A stretch of 64,000 nt of DNA from Micractinium sp. NFX-FRZ (lineage: Eukaryota > Chlorophyta > Trebouxiophyceae > Chlorellales > Chlorellaceae), in contig JAPTJF010000206.1 in assembly GCA_029339195.1 (NCBI GenBank), forward strand, positions 1-64,000, given 5' to 3'. Under the pieces are notes generated by a model. The model ran no database searches, was not told where the DNA came from, and saw only the letters and a program-made list of their open reading frames with translations. Shown here piece after piece: positions 1 to 10,812 of this stretch; within the stretch, counting starts at the first letter, position 1, and every line of letters begins with the position of its first letter. The translations under genes were made by a program, and so were the position numbers.

Positions 1-2694
1 AGACCCCGACTGGGCGCCCATAGTGCCCGGCTTCCGCCACCTCAGCGCCGCTGAGCTGGCGGCGTACGACCGCGAGGGCACGCACGCCCACGGCTGGTTC
101 TACACCACAATCATCACGTGAGCAGGCACAGGCAGTGCCGGAGGGAGGGGCAGGTCATTGAACATTGGACAGGCTTGTGCGGCAGTGGGGCAAGGTGGCG
201 GCATACGATTGGCATGCTGCTTCCACACCAGAGTCATAACGTGAGCGCATGAGCACGTTTGACCCCAGGTTAATAATATGTCATTAGCAAGCCCCAAACC
301 TGTACATGCAGTGGGTTGTAGTGGGTTTGGGCTCGCTACACTCTGCATGGCCCCTGCTGGTGCGGGCTGTGTGCCAGCCTGCCTGCCTGCCCTGCACAGC
401 CTGCCAACCGGCCCAACCGCCCGCTTGCTCGCCTGCATGCCAGCAATGGAAATTGATGGCCCTGCATCCCACCCCCTTCTGCTGTGCATACACACACGCC
501 ACATGCCTCCCCTCGCGTCCATGCAGCGAGGGGCGGTTCCGCAACTGCCCTGCCTCCCCACCTCCTCGGCTACGCACAATGCCAACCACTTTCCACTTTA
601 TAAGGTATCAAGTTTATTTCAAGGTTTGATTCAAGGTTGTCGAGAATAGACCCACACACTCCATGCTCCCCTGCCCTCCCATGCAAGCAGCGAGGGGCGG
701 TTGTACCTGGCCTGGCTGGCCCAGCAGCTGGCGGATGCAGGTGTGCGAGTGGTGGCCAGGCGGGTGGAGTCGCTGGCTGAGCTGGCGGGGCACGATGTGG
801 TGGTCAACTGCGCAGGTGAGCCTTGATTACTGGGCCTGACATCCCACGCTTGCTGACCGAGGATGCAGCGTGAGGGGTGGGTGGGAGTGATGCGTGGGGC
901 TTGGGGTGCTGTGGGTCTAGGTGGCTTCCAACCGGTCGGCGATGGGGAGGAGGGCCGAGGATCTCAGGACAGGCATCTGCTACAGCCCACCTCACCCTCT
1001 CCCTTCCGCGCTTCATCCAGAGTCTCTCATTTCCAGCCAAGCCCACCCATGCCATGCAGGCCTGGGTGCCCGGGAACTGTTTGGAGACGAGAGCCTGTAC
1101 CCTGTGCGCGGCCATGTGCTGCGTGTGCGGGCGCCCTGGGTGCGTGGTCCCTAGCACACGCTGCTTGCCGCTGGTTGGGCCTGTGCATACTGCTGCCCAC
1201 ACGCACGTCGGCTAAACACTTGGGCGGCCTGCCTGTTGAGGAGTGGGCCACAAGTGTCCGGGTACTATTAAGCACATTCTAAGGCACCGCTCTCCTGCAA
1301 GATGCGAGAGCCCATACTGCACCCCTTGCCTGCCCCCCTGCCCCCCTGCCCCCCTGCCTCCTCGTAGATCCGCCACTACACCAACAGCCAGTGCCCCGAC
1401 GGCGACTGCTACGTGAGCTGGGGCCTGGCTGCTGCACTGGGCATGGGTGGATGCTGCGCCCTGCAAAGGGTGTTAGGGTTTAGGGGTTTTAAAGGAGGCG
1501 CTGCTGTTGCCCAGCACGTCTGTCCTGCGCACGTCTGTCGCTGCTGCCCAGCCTGCCAGCAGCTTGTTGGATGGGTGGGAGGTGCAGCCTTGTCCCACCA
1601 TTCTCTTATGCTCACCCGCTGTGCCGCGCCTCCTCGGCACGATACGAACCACAGCATGCATGTGCGGCAAGTGAGCAGCTGCTGCCTGCCGCTGCCCCCT
1701 GCCCCTGCCCCGCAGATCATACCCAACCTAGGTGGGCGGGGCTGTTCCAAGTGGCAGGTGCCTGCTCAGCTCCCTGCACCCCAGCTGCCAGGGTGGCATG
1801 GCGCATGACGGCCGGTGTTGCCAGATGGTGTGGTGGCGGACGCAATATGAAGGGGCCTGGGGGCAGGACCACTGTGTGTGTTGAGTTTGCCCATGCGCCT
1901 GCCTGCCTGCCTGCCTGCCTGCCTTCCTACCAGCTCCTCAGCTGGTTCCCGGGCCATCCCCCTGCAAGCTTCCCACACATGCTCCACGCCTCTCCCCCCC
2001 ACATCACACTGGCTGCCCTGCGGCCTCCGCACCACCGCTGCACCGCCGCCGCTGCGCCACAGCACCACCTGCGCCTCCCTCGCCCTCCCAGCCTGCAGAC
2101 ACTGTGGTCCTTGGAGGCACAGTGCAGAAGGGTGACAGCGACACCACACCCAGGGAGGCCGACCGGCGGGGCATCCTGGACCGCGCCTGCCGAGTGCTGC
2201 CCAGCCTGGCGGCTGCCGAGGTGGTCACCGAGTGGGTGAGCTGGCCGGGTGGGTGCTGTGGCGGCAGGCGGAGTGGGCCAATGCACATGAGGGCTTGAGA
2301 TCAAAGTGGGTGTGCGTGCAGAGCAGCCGAAGAGCCAACGACATGCTGGCTGGCTCTGAATGCTGCCGCTGATGGGGCGTGTGCTGGGTGCAGGGCAAGG
2401 TTTGGTGTCCTTGCGGCGGCTACCACGCCCCCAGTGCTGCCCCATGTCATGCCAGGCACACCCCAGTGCACAGGGGTCGGTGCAGCGTCGCGGTGTTGCC
2501 GCTGCTGCTGCCGGGCACCCTGCCGACCCAACTCCCCTCCAAGCCAGGGCTGTGCCGGCCCACCTCTCTCTGCTGCCTCCTCCCGTCCTCCTGCCCGCCT
2601 GGCAGGTGGGCCTGCGCCCGGGGCGGCCCTCGGTGCGTTTAGAGCTTGAACAGCTGCCCCTCAGCCAGCAGCAGGGCGTGCCGCTCACCCCAGG

Positions 2695-2725
<31 letters not shown>

Positions 2726-3157
2726 CAGGAGCACCGTCAAGGCGCGCCTCCACCCCTGCAGCAGCAGCAGCAGCAGCAGGAGCGGCAGCCGCAAGGCGGC
2801 GGCGGCAGCGGCAGCAGGAGCAGCATGCCAGTGGTGCACAATTACGGGTGAGTAGGGTGTAATAAGTAAGTGCCCTGTGCCCAGTTTTGCATTGCAGTCC
2901 ACGTTCAGTAACTGTCTCGATGGCTGCTCCTGCGCCTGTGGCTGCCCGCTCTCGCCGTAGTGTGCACCGCCTGCCTGGCTGTCGTCTGCGCCCGCGGCAT
3001 GCATGTCGCTATTTTGACGCCTGGGTGTGTGTGCGCTCTGCCCCTGGCCCTCCGCAGGCACGGCGGCGCGGGGCTGACGCTGGCGTGGGGGTGTGCCGCC
3101 GACGCTGCGCAGCTGGTGCAGAAGGCACTGGCACGGCAGCAGGCGCTGTCAACCTGA
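1..3157 (+). CDS. D-amino-acid oxidase family flavoenzyme, 5'-partial
   Basis: This is the C-terminal two thirds of a D-amino-acid/D-aspartate oxidase, an FAD enzyme that oxidatively deaminates D-amino acids to 2-oxo acids, ammonia and H2O2. The start lies left of the window. Exons: <1-117, 691-815, 1060-1139, 1368-1412, 1716-1731, 2099-2235, 2606-2847, 3058-3157; every junction keeps frame with GT-AG. Family landmarks in order are TEGRLYLAWL, the VVNCAG FAD-binding strand, YPVRGH, IIPNLDTVVLGGT, WVGLRPGRP-VRLE and the closing HNYGHGGAGLTLAWGCA with its dinucleotide-binding glycines. Exon 7 inserts about 45 Gln/Gly-rich residues just before the HNYG motif, where animal and yeast enzymes have a short loop. 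The last residues (ALST) are not a canonical peroxisomal PTS1, so location is open. Family call secure; substrate preference unknown. Confidence 0.93.
195..245 (+). repeat. Intronic echo of exon 1 3' end of the D-amino-acid oxidase
   Basis: Positions about 195-245 resemble 58-125 (…gcggc-tacga…, then tacaccac/tccacacca, tcat-acgtgagc) and include a decayed copy of the donor. It lies inside intron 1. Confidence 0.6.
521..540 (+). repeat. Intronic echo of exon 2 5' end of the D-amino-acid oxidase
   Basis: The string atgcagcgaggggcggtt at 521-538 repeats the acceptor and first codons of exon 2 (681-702), about 165 nt upstream of the real acceptor, within intron 1. Confidence 0.7.
1473..1486 (+). 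repeat. Short TTTAGGG-type telomere-like motif in an intron
   Basis: Two TTAGGG/TTTAGGGG units in intron 4 of the D-amino-acid oxidase gene. This is the plant/green-algal telomere type but too short to be more than suggestive. Confidence 0.45.
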
Positions 3158-3239
3158 CCGGGCTTCTACTTCTATACTGCGAGGCGTCAGCTTCCCCTGG
3201 CCTGGCCACGCAGGCCCCGCCTGAACGGTCCAGCAAGGG

Positions 3240-3244
3240 TGTAA
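3240..3244 (+). terminator. TGTAA polyadenylation signal of the D-amino-acid oxidase gene
   Basis: TGTAA, the usual chlorophyte poly(A) signal, 83 nt after the stop codon. Positional inference; no transcript evidence. Confidence 0.5.
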
Positions 3245-4010
3245 CATATCTGATGGGCTGCAACACAAAATGGGAGATGAGGTGGAGGATCGGCCAGGGA
3301 GGGGTTGCCTTGCTGGCTGGGGGCACGTCCGGGCGGGCGAGGGGGCACTGGGCACACAGTCCTGGAAAGTGTGGGCCGTGGGGCGCGGGGGGAGGGAAAA
3401 GAATGCGCAGGGGGGTGGGGCAGGAGTGCTGAGTGGGAGTGCAGGGGGTGCGCGGGACGGGACGGAGGTATCACTGGGAAACACAGAGGGGACGGAAGGC
3501 AAGGGAGACGGGAAGCTGCGGGCCGGAAAGGAGGGAAGCAACACAGACGCGTGCACTGCTGAATTGCTGTAACGGAGAGAGAGGCACCGAAGGCAAGCTC
3601 GCATGGCGGGAGAGGAGGAGCGCAGCCCAAGGCAAAGGGGGAGTAGGCGGGGTGGGGAAGATGAGGAGACACACCTGGCTGGCAGCGCTGTGCGCATCCC
3701 CTGGCGTGCACAGCATGCGCAGCAGGCCAGCGAGTGATTGGATCTGAGGATTGGGTTCAGTGAAGGCATGAGCTGGCCACGTGCTTGTTGCAGTGAATGG
3801 ACACTGAGATCGGCGAGGTGCAAGGTGCGAGGAATGCAACAACACGCCCCAGACGGGTCTCCTACATCCCCCCGGATCCAGTTCGAGTTCGCCAAAAAGT
3901 GCCAGCAGCCAGCCCCTCAAGGCGCCAGCAGCTGCTCAGGGGTGCAGGCGGCTTGCAAGGCTGTGGGTAGGGGGGTGCTGGGCGCCCGCAGGATTGCGGC
4001 AGGAAGCCCC
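3245..4010. other. Convergent intergenic region
   Basis: Lies between the 3' ends of the D-amino-acid oxidase (+) and mitoferrin (-) genes. The open frames here are GC-rich shadows without family motifs. No gene, RNA or repeat recognised. Confidence 0.6.
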
Positions 4011-7000
4011 TCACGGTGCCAGCAGCTTCTTGCACGTCTCGTAGATGCCCCAGCAGATGGCGGCTGCACAGCGGGCAGGGCGGGCGGGGCGGGTGGGCGG
4101 TCAGGGGCAGCAGGCAGCCAGTTGGTCCATGGCAGGCCAAGGGAGGGCTGCTAGCCCGGCAGGGGGCAGCCTCCGCACGGCGGCAACGTGCAGCACGCAG
4201 GCTGGCGCGGTGCCCATGCAGCCGGTCTCCCTTCCTTGTCCGCCTCCCCACACCTGAGGGGGCGTTGAAGAGCACGCGTGGCTGCCAGCCCCGCCAGAGC
4301 GCGGCCGCCCCCTCCTCTTGCACGATGCGTCGGAGCACTGGGATCTGCGGGTGAGGCAATATTATACGCGAGAGGGAGGGGGCGGGTGAGGGGGGGAGGT
4401 GTTAGGGAGGCAAGGGGGGAGATGCGACGGAGGGCAGCAGGGAGCGAGCAGGGCAAGCGGCAGGCAGGGGAGCAGGCACCTGCGCCTGCTGCACCCCCTG
4501 CCACCCAAAACAGCCCCCCAAGCCAACTGCCCACCCCCGCCTGCCCAGCCCCGTCTCTAAACACCAGCCCTTCCCCTCCAGGGCCTCACCACGCTGGAGG
4601 TGTTGTATCGCGTGGCAGAGCCGAGACCCTCCAGCTGCAGCCGCGTCTTGACCACATCGAGCGGCGTGGTGGCGGCCGCTGCCAGTCCGCCCGCCACGCC
4701 GCCCGCCAGCAGCTGCACCTGCAGCCCCTCCTCCTCCTCCTCCTCCTCCTCCCCCGCTGCTGCCGCTGCCGCCGCCCCCGCCTGCGCTGCCGCAGCAGTC
4801 AGCAGGGGCCCCGCGCCCGATGGCAGCGCCTGCTCCTGCTGCCCGCCGCCGCCGCCCGCCGCCCCCGCCTCGTCCGCTGCCGCAGCCGCTGCGGGTGCCC
4901 CTCCGCCTCCCACCAGGAACTTCTTGGCGCTCTCGTACACCGCAAAGTGCATGGCGGTGTAGGGCACGTTCATGACGAGCTGCAGGGGGTGGGAGGGGGT
5001 TGGGGGAGGGAGAGTGCGTTGTGGGGTTCACAGATACGGGGCGACTGCCTTTGCCGCCCAGCTCCCCCCCGCTGAGGTGTTCCTCCACAACTCCTGAAAT
5101 TGCGCCACTCAAAGGGCGCTCACCGTGGTCCAGTACGATTTGTAGAAGGCCGCCAGCCCCCCCTGCCGCCACGTCTGCGCTGCGCAGTCCAGCAGGCTCT
5201 TGTAGGGGGAGTGCCGCACCTGCAACACGTGCGTACACACACACACACACACACAACAGGGGGTGGAACAGGTGGGTGGGTGGGGGTGGGGGTGGGGTGG
5301 GGTGGGGTCCTGCTGAGAAAGGTGGCAGCTGGCCTTTGTAGAGGGGGTGCCGCACCGGCGGGAGGGGAGTGGAACAAATGGGAGGGGTCAAGGCGAGACA
5401 AGGCGAGACAGTGGCAAGCCAGTGGCAGACCCCGGCCACCCAGCCGCTGCATCTGATTCACCACACGCCCGCATCTGCATGCCAGACACCTGTCGGCCAG
5501 CCCGGCTGTCGATTCACACCCGCACTGGCTGCTTCACCATACCCCTGCACTGCACGTGTCGACACCCCCCAACCCACCCACCCAGCCCGCCCTAGCCAGT
5601 ATTTGTCAAGTGGCAAGGTGCAGGGCAAAGCTCAACCCCGCACCTGCATGCGCCGCTTCTTCACAACATCCCAACGGCACCCCCGCACTGCCAAGTGACA
5701 CTGTACACGTGCAGACCTGCCCGCCTGTCAGCACACATCCCGCACCTGCATGCGCTGCTTCATCACGTCCCACGGGTTCATGCACCCGTCGTTCACAATC
5801 GTGGCCGTTGCGCCTGCACACGGCAAGGAGGCAGGCGTGCACGGGTCATGGGGCAGGGCAGCGATCAGCGGGGCGGACAGCAGGCAGTGAACATGCGGCA
5901 GGAGGCAGGTGGCAGGCGGTAGGACAGCGAGGGATGGGCAGCACTGCGGGGGCACAACACCACCGCTTTGGCGTGCATGTCACCCCTAAGGCCAGCTGGC
6001 AGGGCGACCACAGCATGACAGCTGGGCGCAGCGTGCGCACCTGCTGCGGCGTGGGCCAGCGGCTGGTGCCCCTCCCGGTTGCCTCCATACAGCTGCTTGG
6101 CGGCTTCATACGAGGCAAAGTAGAGGGCGTGGCTGGGCCTGCGAGAGAAGGTCAGCAAGAAGCAACAAAGCATCAGGTGTTCTGCACAACTCAAGTGAAG
6201 AGTCACACTCTCCATCCTCGGATCCATAGCAGGCCACCTTTGGCAGACAGGCCACCCATACACCTCCACATGCACCGCCACCTCTCGGCCCGCCCAGTAG
6301 TGCCACTCACCCCGCCCCTAGCGCCATGGCGGCCACCCCGCGGTACAGCCCCGCCACCCCCTCTCGCCGCAGGATGGCCCGCAGCGCTGTGCCCACGCTG
6401 GTGTGCAGCTGCAGGCCGGTGGGGGCGGGGCGGGGGCCAGGGGTGTGTTGGTGATACATGGTGCAAGTGGCAGCACTGGGGCTGGATTGGGGCTGCGGGC
6501 TGGCCACAACAGCCTAAGGCGGCATGACAGCTGAGTGGCGCCAGCCTGTCCCGCAACCTGCCGCCAGGAAGCGCTGCCCCAGCTGCTCTTGGCTCGCCCT
6601 CGCCGCTGCCTCCGGGCTGTGTGCGCCCAAACATCGGCGGCGCGGCGGCGGCAGCGCTTGCCTGCTGCCCCGGGTGCGCCAGCGCCTGCATGCGCGTCTT
6701 CACTGTGTCGACAGGGAACATGGCTACGTGCTCGCCAATGCCAGCCGCTGCGCCTGCCACCATGTGCTGCAGTGGCAGTGGCAGCACCAACAGGGCAGCG
6801 CGGCGGGCGGGGAGAGGCAGGGCGATTAGCGTTCTGGGGAGGAAGCTGACAGAACTGCTGCCACACCACCACGTGCAGCTGGGGTGGCAGCAGGACGACG
6901 CTGCGCATGTGCGGCAACGGCAAGCCTGCGTGCTCCGCCCAACCGAACACGCGCCCGCTTCCCTCCCAGACCGTGGCAAGGCTGGCGGCGGCGGCGGCGG

Positions 7001-7144
7001 CGGCAGCTCGGGGCCGTCGCGCCCAGACGGATCCGGGACTCCCGCTCAACCCTGGGGCCTCACCCCGTAAAAGGTCAGGCCATCATACGTCTGCAAAGCT
7101 GCCGCCGGCACATCCAGGCTTGCGGTGGTGCATGGGTCCGCCAT
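4011..7144 (-). CDS. Mitoferrin-like mitochondrial carrier (MRS3/4-type iron importer)
   Basis: Inner-membrane solute carrier, most like mitoferrin, which imports Fe2+ into mitochondria for haem and Fe-S synthesis. Exons (minus): 7144-7064, 6766-6662, 6408-6311, 6138-6041, 5813-5746, 5219-5124, 4979-4590, 4344-4254, 4063-4011, giving about 359 aa. Three carrier repeats show PVDTVKTRM, PWDVMKQRM and PLDVVKTRL. Mitoferrin-like wording includes HMVAGAAAGIGEHVAMFPVD, ALGAGPSHALYFASYE and GCMNPWDVMKQRMQ. Before repeat 3 sits an Ala/Gly/Glu-rich loop of about 80 residues with eight consecutive Glu, absent from the usual ~300-aa carriers. Intron 2 is GC-AG (CAG|GCAAGC), which fuses HPGQQ to LHTSVG in frame. 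The start is the ATG opening the frame that leads to YDGLTFYG. Iron is inferred from family resemblance; a related SLC25 substrate is possible. Confidence 0.9.
5235..5255 (+). repeat. (CA)n microsatellite
   Basis: About ten CA dinucleotides in mitoferrin intron 5, next to the exon 6 acceptor (minus strand). Confidence 0.9.
5635..5690 (-). repeat. Intronic echo of mitoferrin exon 5 3' end
   Basis: 5638-5680 (cccgcacctgcatgcgccgc, then cttcttcacaac) parallels the true exon 5 end and donor at 5738-5775 (cccgcacctgcatgcgctgc, then ttcatcacgtcc). Offset about 102 nt, inside intron 5. Confidence 0.75.
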
Positions 7145-7826
7145 GCTCGGTTCCCACTCTGAATCGAGCTGCGCCTATGCACACAATAGCCGGGATCAGC
7201 AGGGCCGGGTGGCAGCCTTGGGGTTCAGGAGCGCTTCTTGTCAAACGGTGGTAGAACGCGCGGTCCAGGCGAGGAAACAAGGTTCAAGGAGTGTGCAGTG
7301 GCGAGTGGATCAACGCCAAGCATCCCAAGGCGTCATCGGGGCGCGTAAGGGGCAGTTTTTGGTCTGACCGCTGCCAGGTAGGCGGCGGGGCTCTACGCTC
7401 TAGCCCCGCCCTAGAGGGAGCCGGCCCCTGCATCCCTGTTGGGCCTGAAATGTTGGTCCCACAGGTTTCCAGTCAGGCAGTATGCACAGGTTGCATCAGT
7501 ATAGGGACAGAGAGGAGCAGGGAGGGGAGCAAGTCGGCAACAACAACCAGTCCTTGCGAGAGCGGCGGGGGCGGCAGGCCCGGTGGGAGGGCGCCCGGCG
7601 GGCAAGGCCGGGCGGAGCAGCGATGATAATCGATCTCAAGGGGGGGATATTTCTGGAGGCAGGTTTCATGAAGGAGGTATATAAGAAGAGAACTTTCCGA
7701 TGTAAGGACCGCTCCTGAGGAGAAGATGGCACCAGAGCTGAGCGACAGGCCCTCACATGCAGCAGCCGCCACAGAAGAGACCACCCGCTGCGAGCCGGGG
7801 CACACATAGCGGCGCCAGCAGGGCGC
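7145..7826. other. Intergenic region upstream of mitoferrin
   Basis: Head-to-tail gap between the 5-FCL stop and the mitoferrin start (both minus). An AT-rich TATATAAG at about 7678-7685 could be a TATA element but is over 500 nt from the mitoferrin ATG. No gene recognised. Confidence 0.5.
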
Positions 7827-9757
7827 CTACGGCCCATCCCTGCCCGGCAGCAGCGGCGCCAGCGCCTCTGCTGCGCCTGGCGAGCACGCAATCACCTCAT
7901 CAGCCGTCACAATCGCATCCACACATGCGTCGTGCGGCTCCACAGGCACGCCCCCCACCACCTGCGCCCGAAAGGCCAGCGCCACAAGCAGCGGCGGCGC
8001 CCAGCCGCGCCGCACAGCGCGCTGCCGTGCGGCGGCGATGAATTTGTCGTAGTAGCCGCCGCCGCGGCCCAGCCGACGGCCCGCACGGTCAAAGGCCAGG
8101 CCGGGCATGACGACGAGCTCCAGGGGGTCGTCCACCTGGCAGGCAGGGAGGGGGCGGGGGGTGGGGGAGGCAGGAAATTTGTTTGTTGGAGGGCGAGCGG
8201 GGGACTTTGGGGGAATGGGGTAGGGGGGACATGAAGTTTGTTTTGGGGGGCCAGGAAGTTCAGGGGGAGGATGGCATGGCCGGGGGAAGAGTCAGTCAGC
8301 CTGCAGATGAGGCAGCCAGGCGGGTGGGGCACACCACAGCACCTGCCCCTGCCCAGCCACGTGCATTCTGCCAGCAAGGCTGGGCTAACGAGAAGTAGAA
8401 CGCACCAGCAGCACGTCCTGCCGCTCGCTCCCGTCGTCGTACATGGGCCGTGGCTCCCGGATCCCAAAAGGAGGCACCTCCTGCACCAGCCACAACAGGT
8501 TGGCAGGTGGGCAAGCAGGTGGACAGGCAGGTGGAGCAGGCAGGCTGACGAGGCGGCTGCTCAACAGTGCAGGCTCCCGCCTGCCCCTGCCTCTTGCCTG
8601 CAGCGCACACAAGGAGTGCAGGTGCAGCCAGCTCGAAAGGCGGCAGGCAGCCGGCAGCACGACATGCCCCACACAATCCTGCCACAGCCCCCTTTCCCCC
8701 CTGCAGCATTCCAGTCCCATGCCCCAGCGGGGCTTAGACACGGCTGCCGCTGCTGCCACCTGGGGACCGCCCTACGGCTTCCTCGCACCCTATCCACTTG
8801 CCTGCAGGGCGTCCAGGCTGTCTAGGTGGAGAAAGTGCATGTTTGCGTCCTTGTCCTGCACACGTGGCACATACAGCCTGCACAGGAGAGCAGGGCAAGG
8901 CAGAGGTCCACGGCATCGGAGCACCGCGCGTGCAGGTGCACCGTGTTTGCAGCTGCCAGGAATGCGTACAAGCTGGCATCCCGGTCCAGCCCCCATCAGC
9001 TTGGCCTACAACCGCTCACCCACCCTCCCAGCAATGCAGCGCCAAGGTAGCCATACTGAAACAACACCGCCGCCCACCGCTTCTGCTCCGCCTCCGTCGA
9101 TTCAAGCAGCGCCCAGGCGGTGCCTAATGCTTCCAGTGTTGCATAGTATAGCACACTCCCCGTCGACCACTCAAGACACGTTTGTGCCTCCCTCGACACC
9201 CACCGTTTCTGCTCCTCCATCGCCTCGTGCAGCACCCACGTGGTGTCCACCTCCCGCAGCTTGGCGCAGTGCACGTAGATGACGGCATGAGGAGCCTCCC
9301 GGAAGGCCCGGCTGGCCAGCAGGCGAGCCGCAATCAGGCGGCCTGCGGGGGCGGGGGGGGTGCAGGGGTGAGGCGGGGGCGGGGGGCGAAGGGTGAGTAA
9401 AACAAACATCCTTTTGGGCAGGGACAGCGGCGGCGGAGAGGAGGGAAGGGGGTTTGTGGGTGGCCAGGGAGGGCTCCAGACCGGCCGACAGAGCTCCGTG
9501 CAAGCCAGTGGTGTGTGTCGGGAGAGCGCCAGTCGGGAGCACATGCGGCCCCAGCTTTACAACGAGGTAAATATATAACAAGTGGCAAGCAGGTGCCGCG
9601 CAGCCCCTCCCGCAACCCGCAACACGCAGCATTCAAACTCACTCTCCTCCGCCATCTGCTCCGCGCTGAGCTGGCGCAGCGCCGCCTTGACCTGCTGCCG
9701 CACCCGCTTCTTCTCAACCTCTATGGCTGTTGGGTGCTCGTCCGCTGGCGACGCCAT
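7827..9757 (-). CDS. 5FCL: 5-formyltetrahydrofolate cyclo-ligase
   Basis: ATP-dependent conversion of 5-formyl-THF to 5,10-methenyl-THF in one-carbon metabolism. Exons (minus): 9757-9643, 9342-9204, 8877-8802, 8480-8406, 8135-7827, giving 237 aa, close to the family length. Motifs in order: an N-terminal KKRVRQQVKAALRQLS helix with the basic nucleotide-binding start, YVHCAKLREVDT, KRLYVPRVQDKDANMHF, the PPFGIREP loop, DVLLVDDPLELVVMPGLAFD, then the signature GRRLGRGGGYYDKF. Intron 3 has a GC donor (CAG|GCAAGT). The exon 2 donor is set at CG|GTGGGT (9204) because it yields EEQKR-LYVPRV. The frame happens to stay open past this donor into an exon echo, so a longer model would be easy to predict wrongly. 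No clear plastid or mitochondrial signal before the conserved domain. Confidence 0.93.
9071..9125 (-). repeat. Intronic echo of 5-FCL exon 2 3' end
   Basis: Read on the minus strand, this encodes a peptide like the exon end (…EAEQKRW versus MEEQKRW) and matches 9197-9245 imperfectly. It lies in intron 2 about 125 nt beyond the true donor. Confidence 0.65.
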
Positions 9758-10324
9758 GCTGTGAACAGCTACCATTACGCGGGCACGGGCTGGCACGGCC
9801 GATTGTGGGCAGTGCGCTGCTGCCGGTGCTGTCGCCGCCGCCGCTGCCGCCCTGCTGCCGCTGCCCCAGTTCAGCTGGTTCAGCTGCTGCCTGAGGCCTC
9901 GCACCGCAAGGCTTGCCAGCATCCAGCCTCCTCACATTGGCTGGGAGCAGGAGGCGGCCTGCCTGGCGAGAGGCAGCCGGTGGCAGAGGGTTTCGGCAGC
10001 CGTGGGCAGGCAATTGATGAATCGTGTAACACGTTCAGGGCACGTGAATTGGTCAGGAAACGCTGTTGGGAGCCAGGAGCTCTGACGTGCTTTGTGCGTG
10101 CTGTGCGGCAGGGCTTGTGGTGTGTCGCTCGCAGTCGTGGTGCACGCACCCGCACCTGGTGCTGCAAATATACCTGATCTACCGAAGCGCTCCCAGCTGC
10201 ACCCTTGCGAACTGCTTGAATGAACTTGGCCGCCTGAGTAGCCCAGCGCCTGCAGCAGCCTTCCCTGATCGCAGCATCGCACTCGACAGTGGCAGCACCG
10301 ATCGTGGATTGCCCAGCAGCAGCC
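9758..10324. other. Divergent promoter region, 5-FCL / MT-A70-like gene
   Basis: 567 nt between two head-to-head genes. It must hold both promoters and 5' UTRs. I see no convincing TATA box or conserved element. Confidence 0.5.
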
Positions 10325-10777
10325 ATGTCTGAGGAAGGGGGCCGGCGGGCCAAGCGCCGCTGCGCGCGCAACAAGTACACCTCCACCGCCATGCCGTCCG
10401 CCATCCACTATGTGGGATACGTGAGTCGCCCCAGCCGGCAGCGGCGCAGGTCGGCGGCAGCGGCGGCGGCTGTCGCTGCCTGGCGGCGCCACGCTGGTCG
10501 GCGGCCGTTGCCGGCCTGGCACCAATACCCTGCTGTCTGATTCCCCTTGATGCCGGCTGTGCAGGTTGAGGACGATGAGACGCCGGAAATGATCATGGCT
10601 AAGTTTGTTGAGCTTGAGCGCATCCAGGCAACAGCAACGGCGGCCAAAGCGGCAGCGGCAGCCCAGTTACCGGCAGCGGGTGGCAACGCTGAAGTAGCAC
10701 CAGCGCCGGCAGCGGGTCATGACCCGCAGCTGACAGGCCTGCAGCAGCAGCTACAAGAGCAGCATCAGCAGCAACAA

Positions 10778-10812
<35 letters not shown>

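Noticed and set aside
3149..3920. Long minus-strand open frames downstream of the D-amino-acid oxidase
   Set aside because: Composition-driven frames with no motif, no splice support and position in a convergent intergenic gap.
4278..5439. Long plus- and minus-strand frames overlapping mitoferrin
   Set aside because: They run through introns and antisense of conserved carrier exons; shadows of a GC-rich gene.
7678..7685. TATATAAG as the mitoferrin promoter
   Set aside because: Over 500 nt from the ATG and its orientation is not decisive; noted but not called as a promoter.
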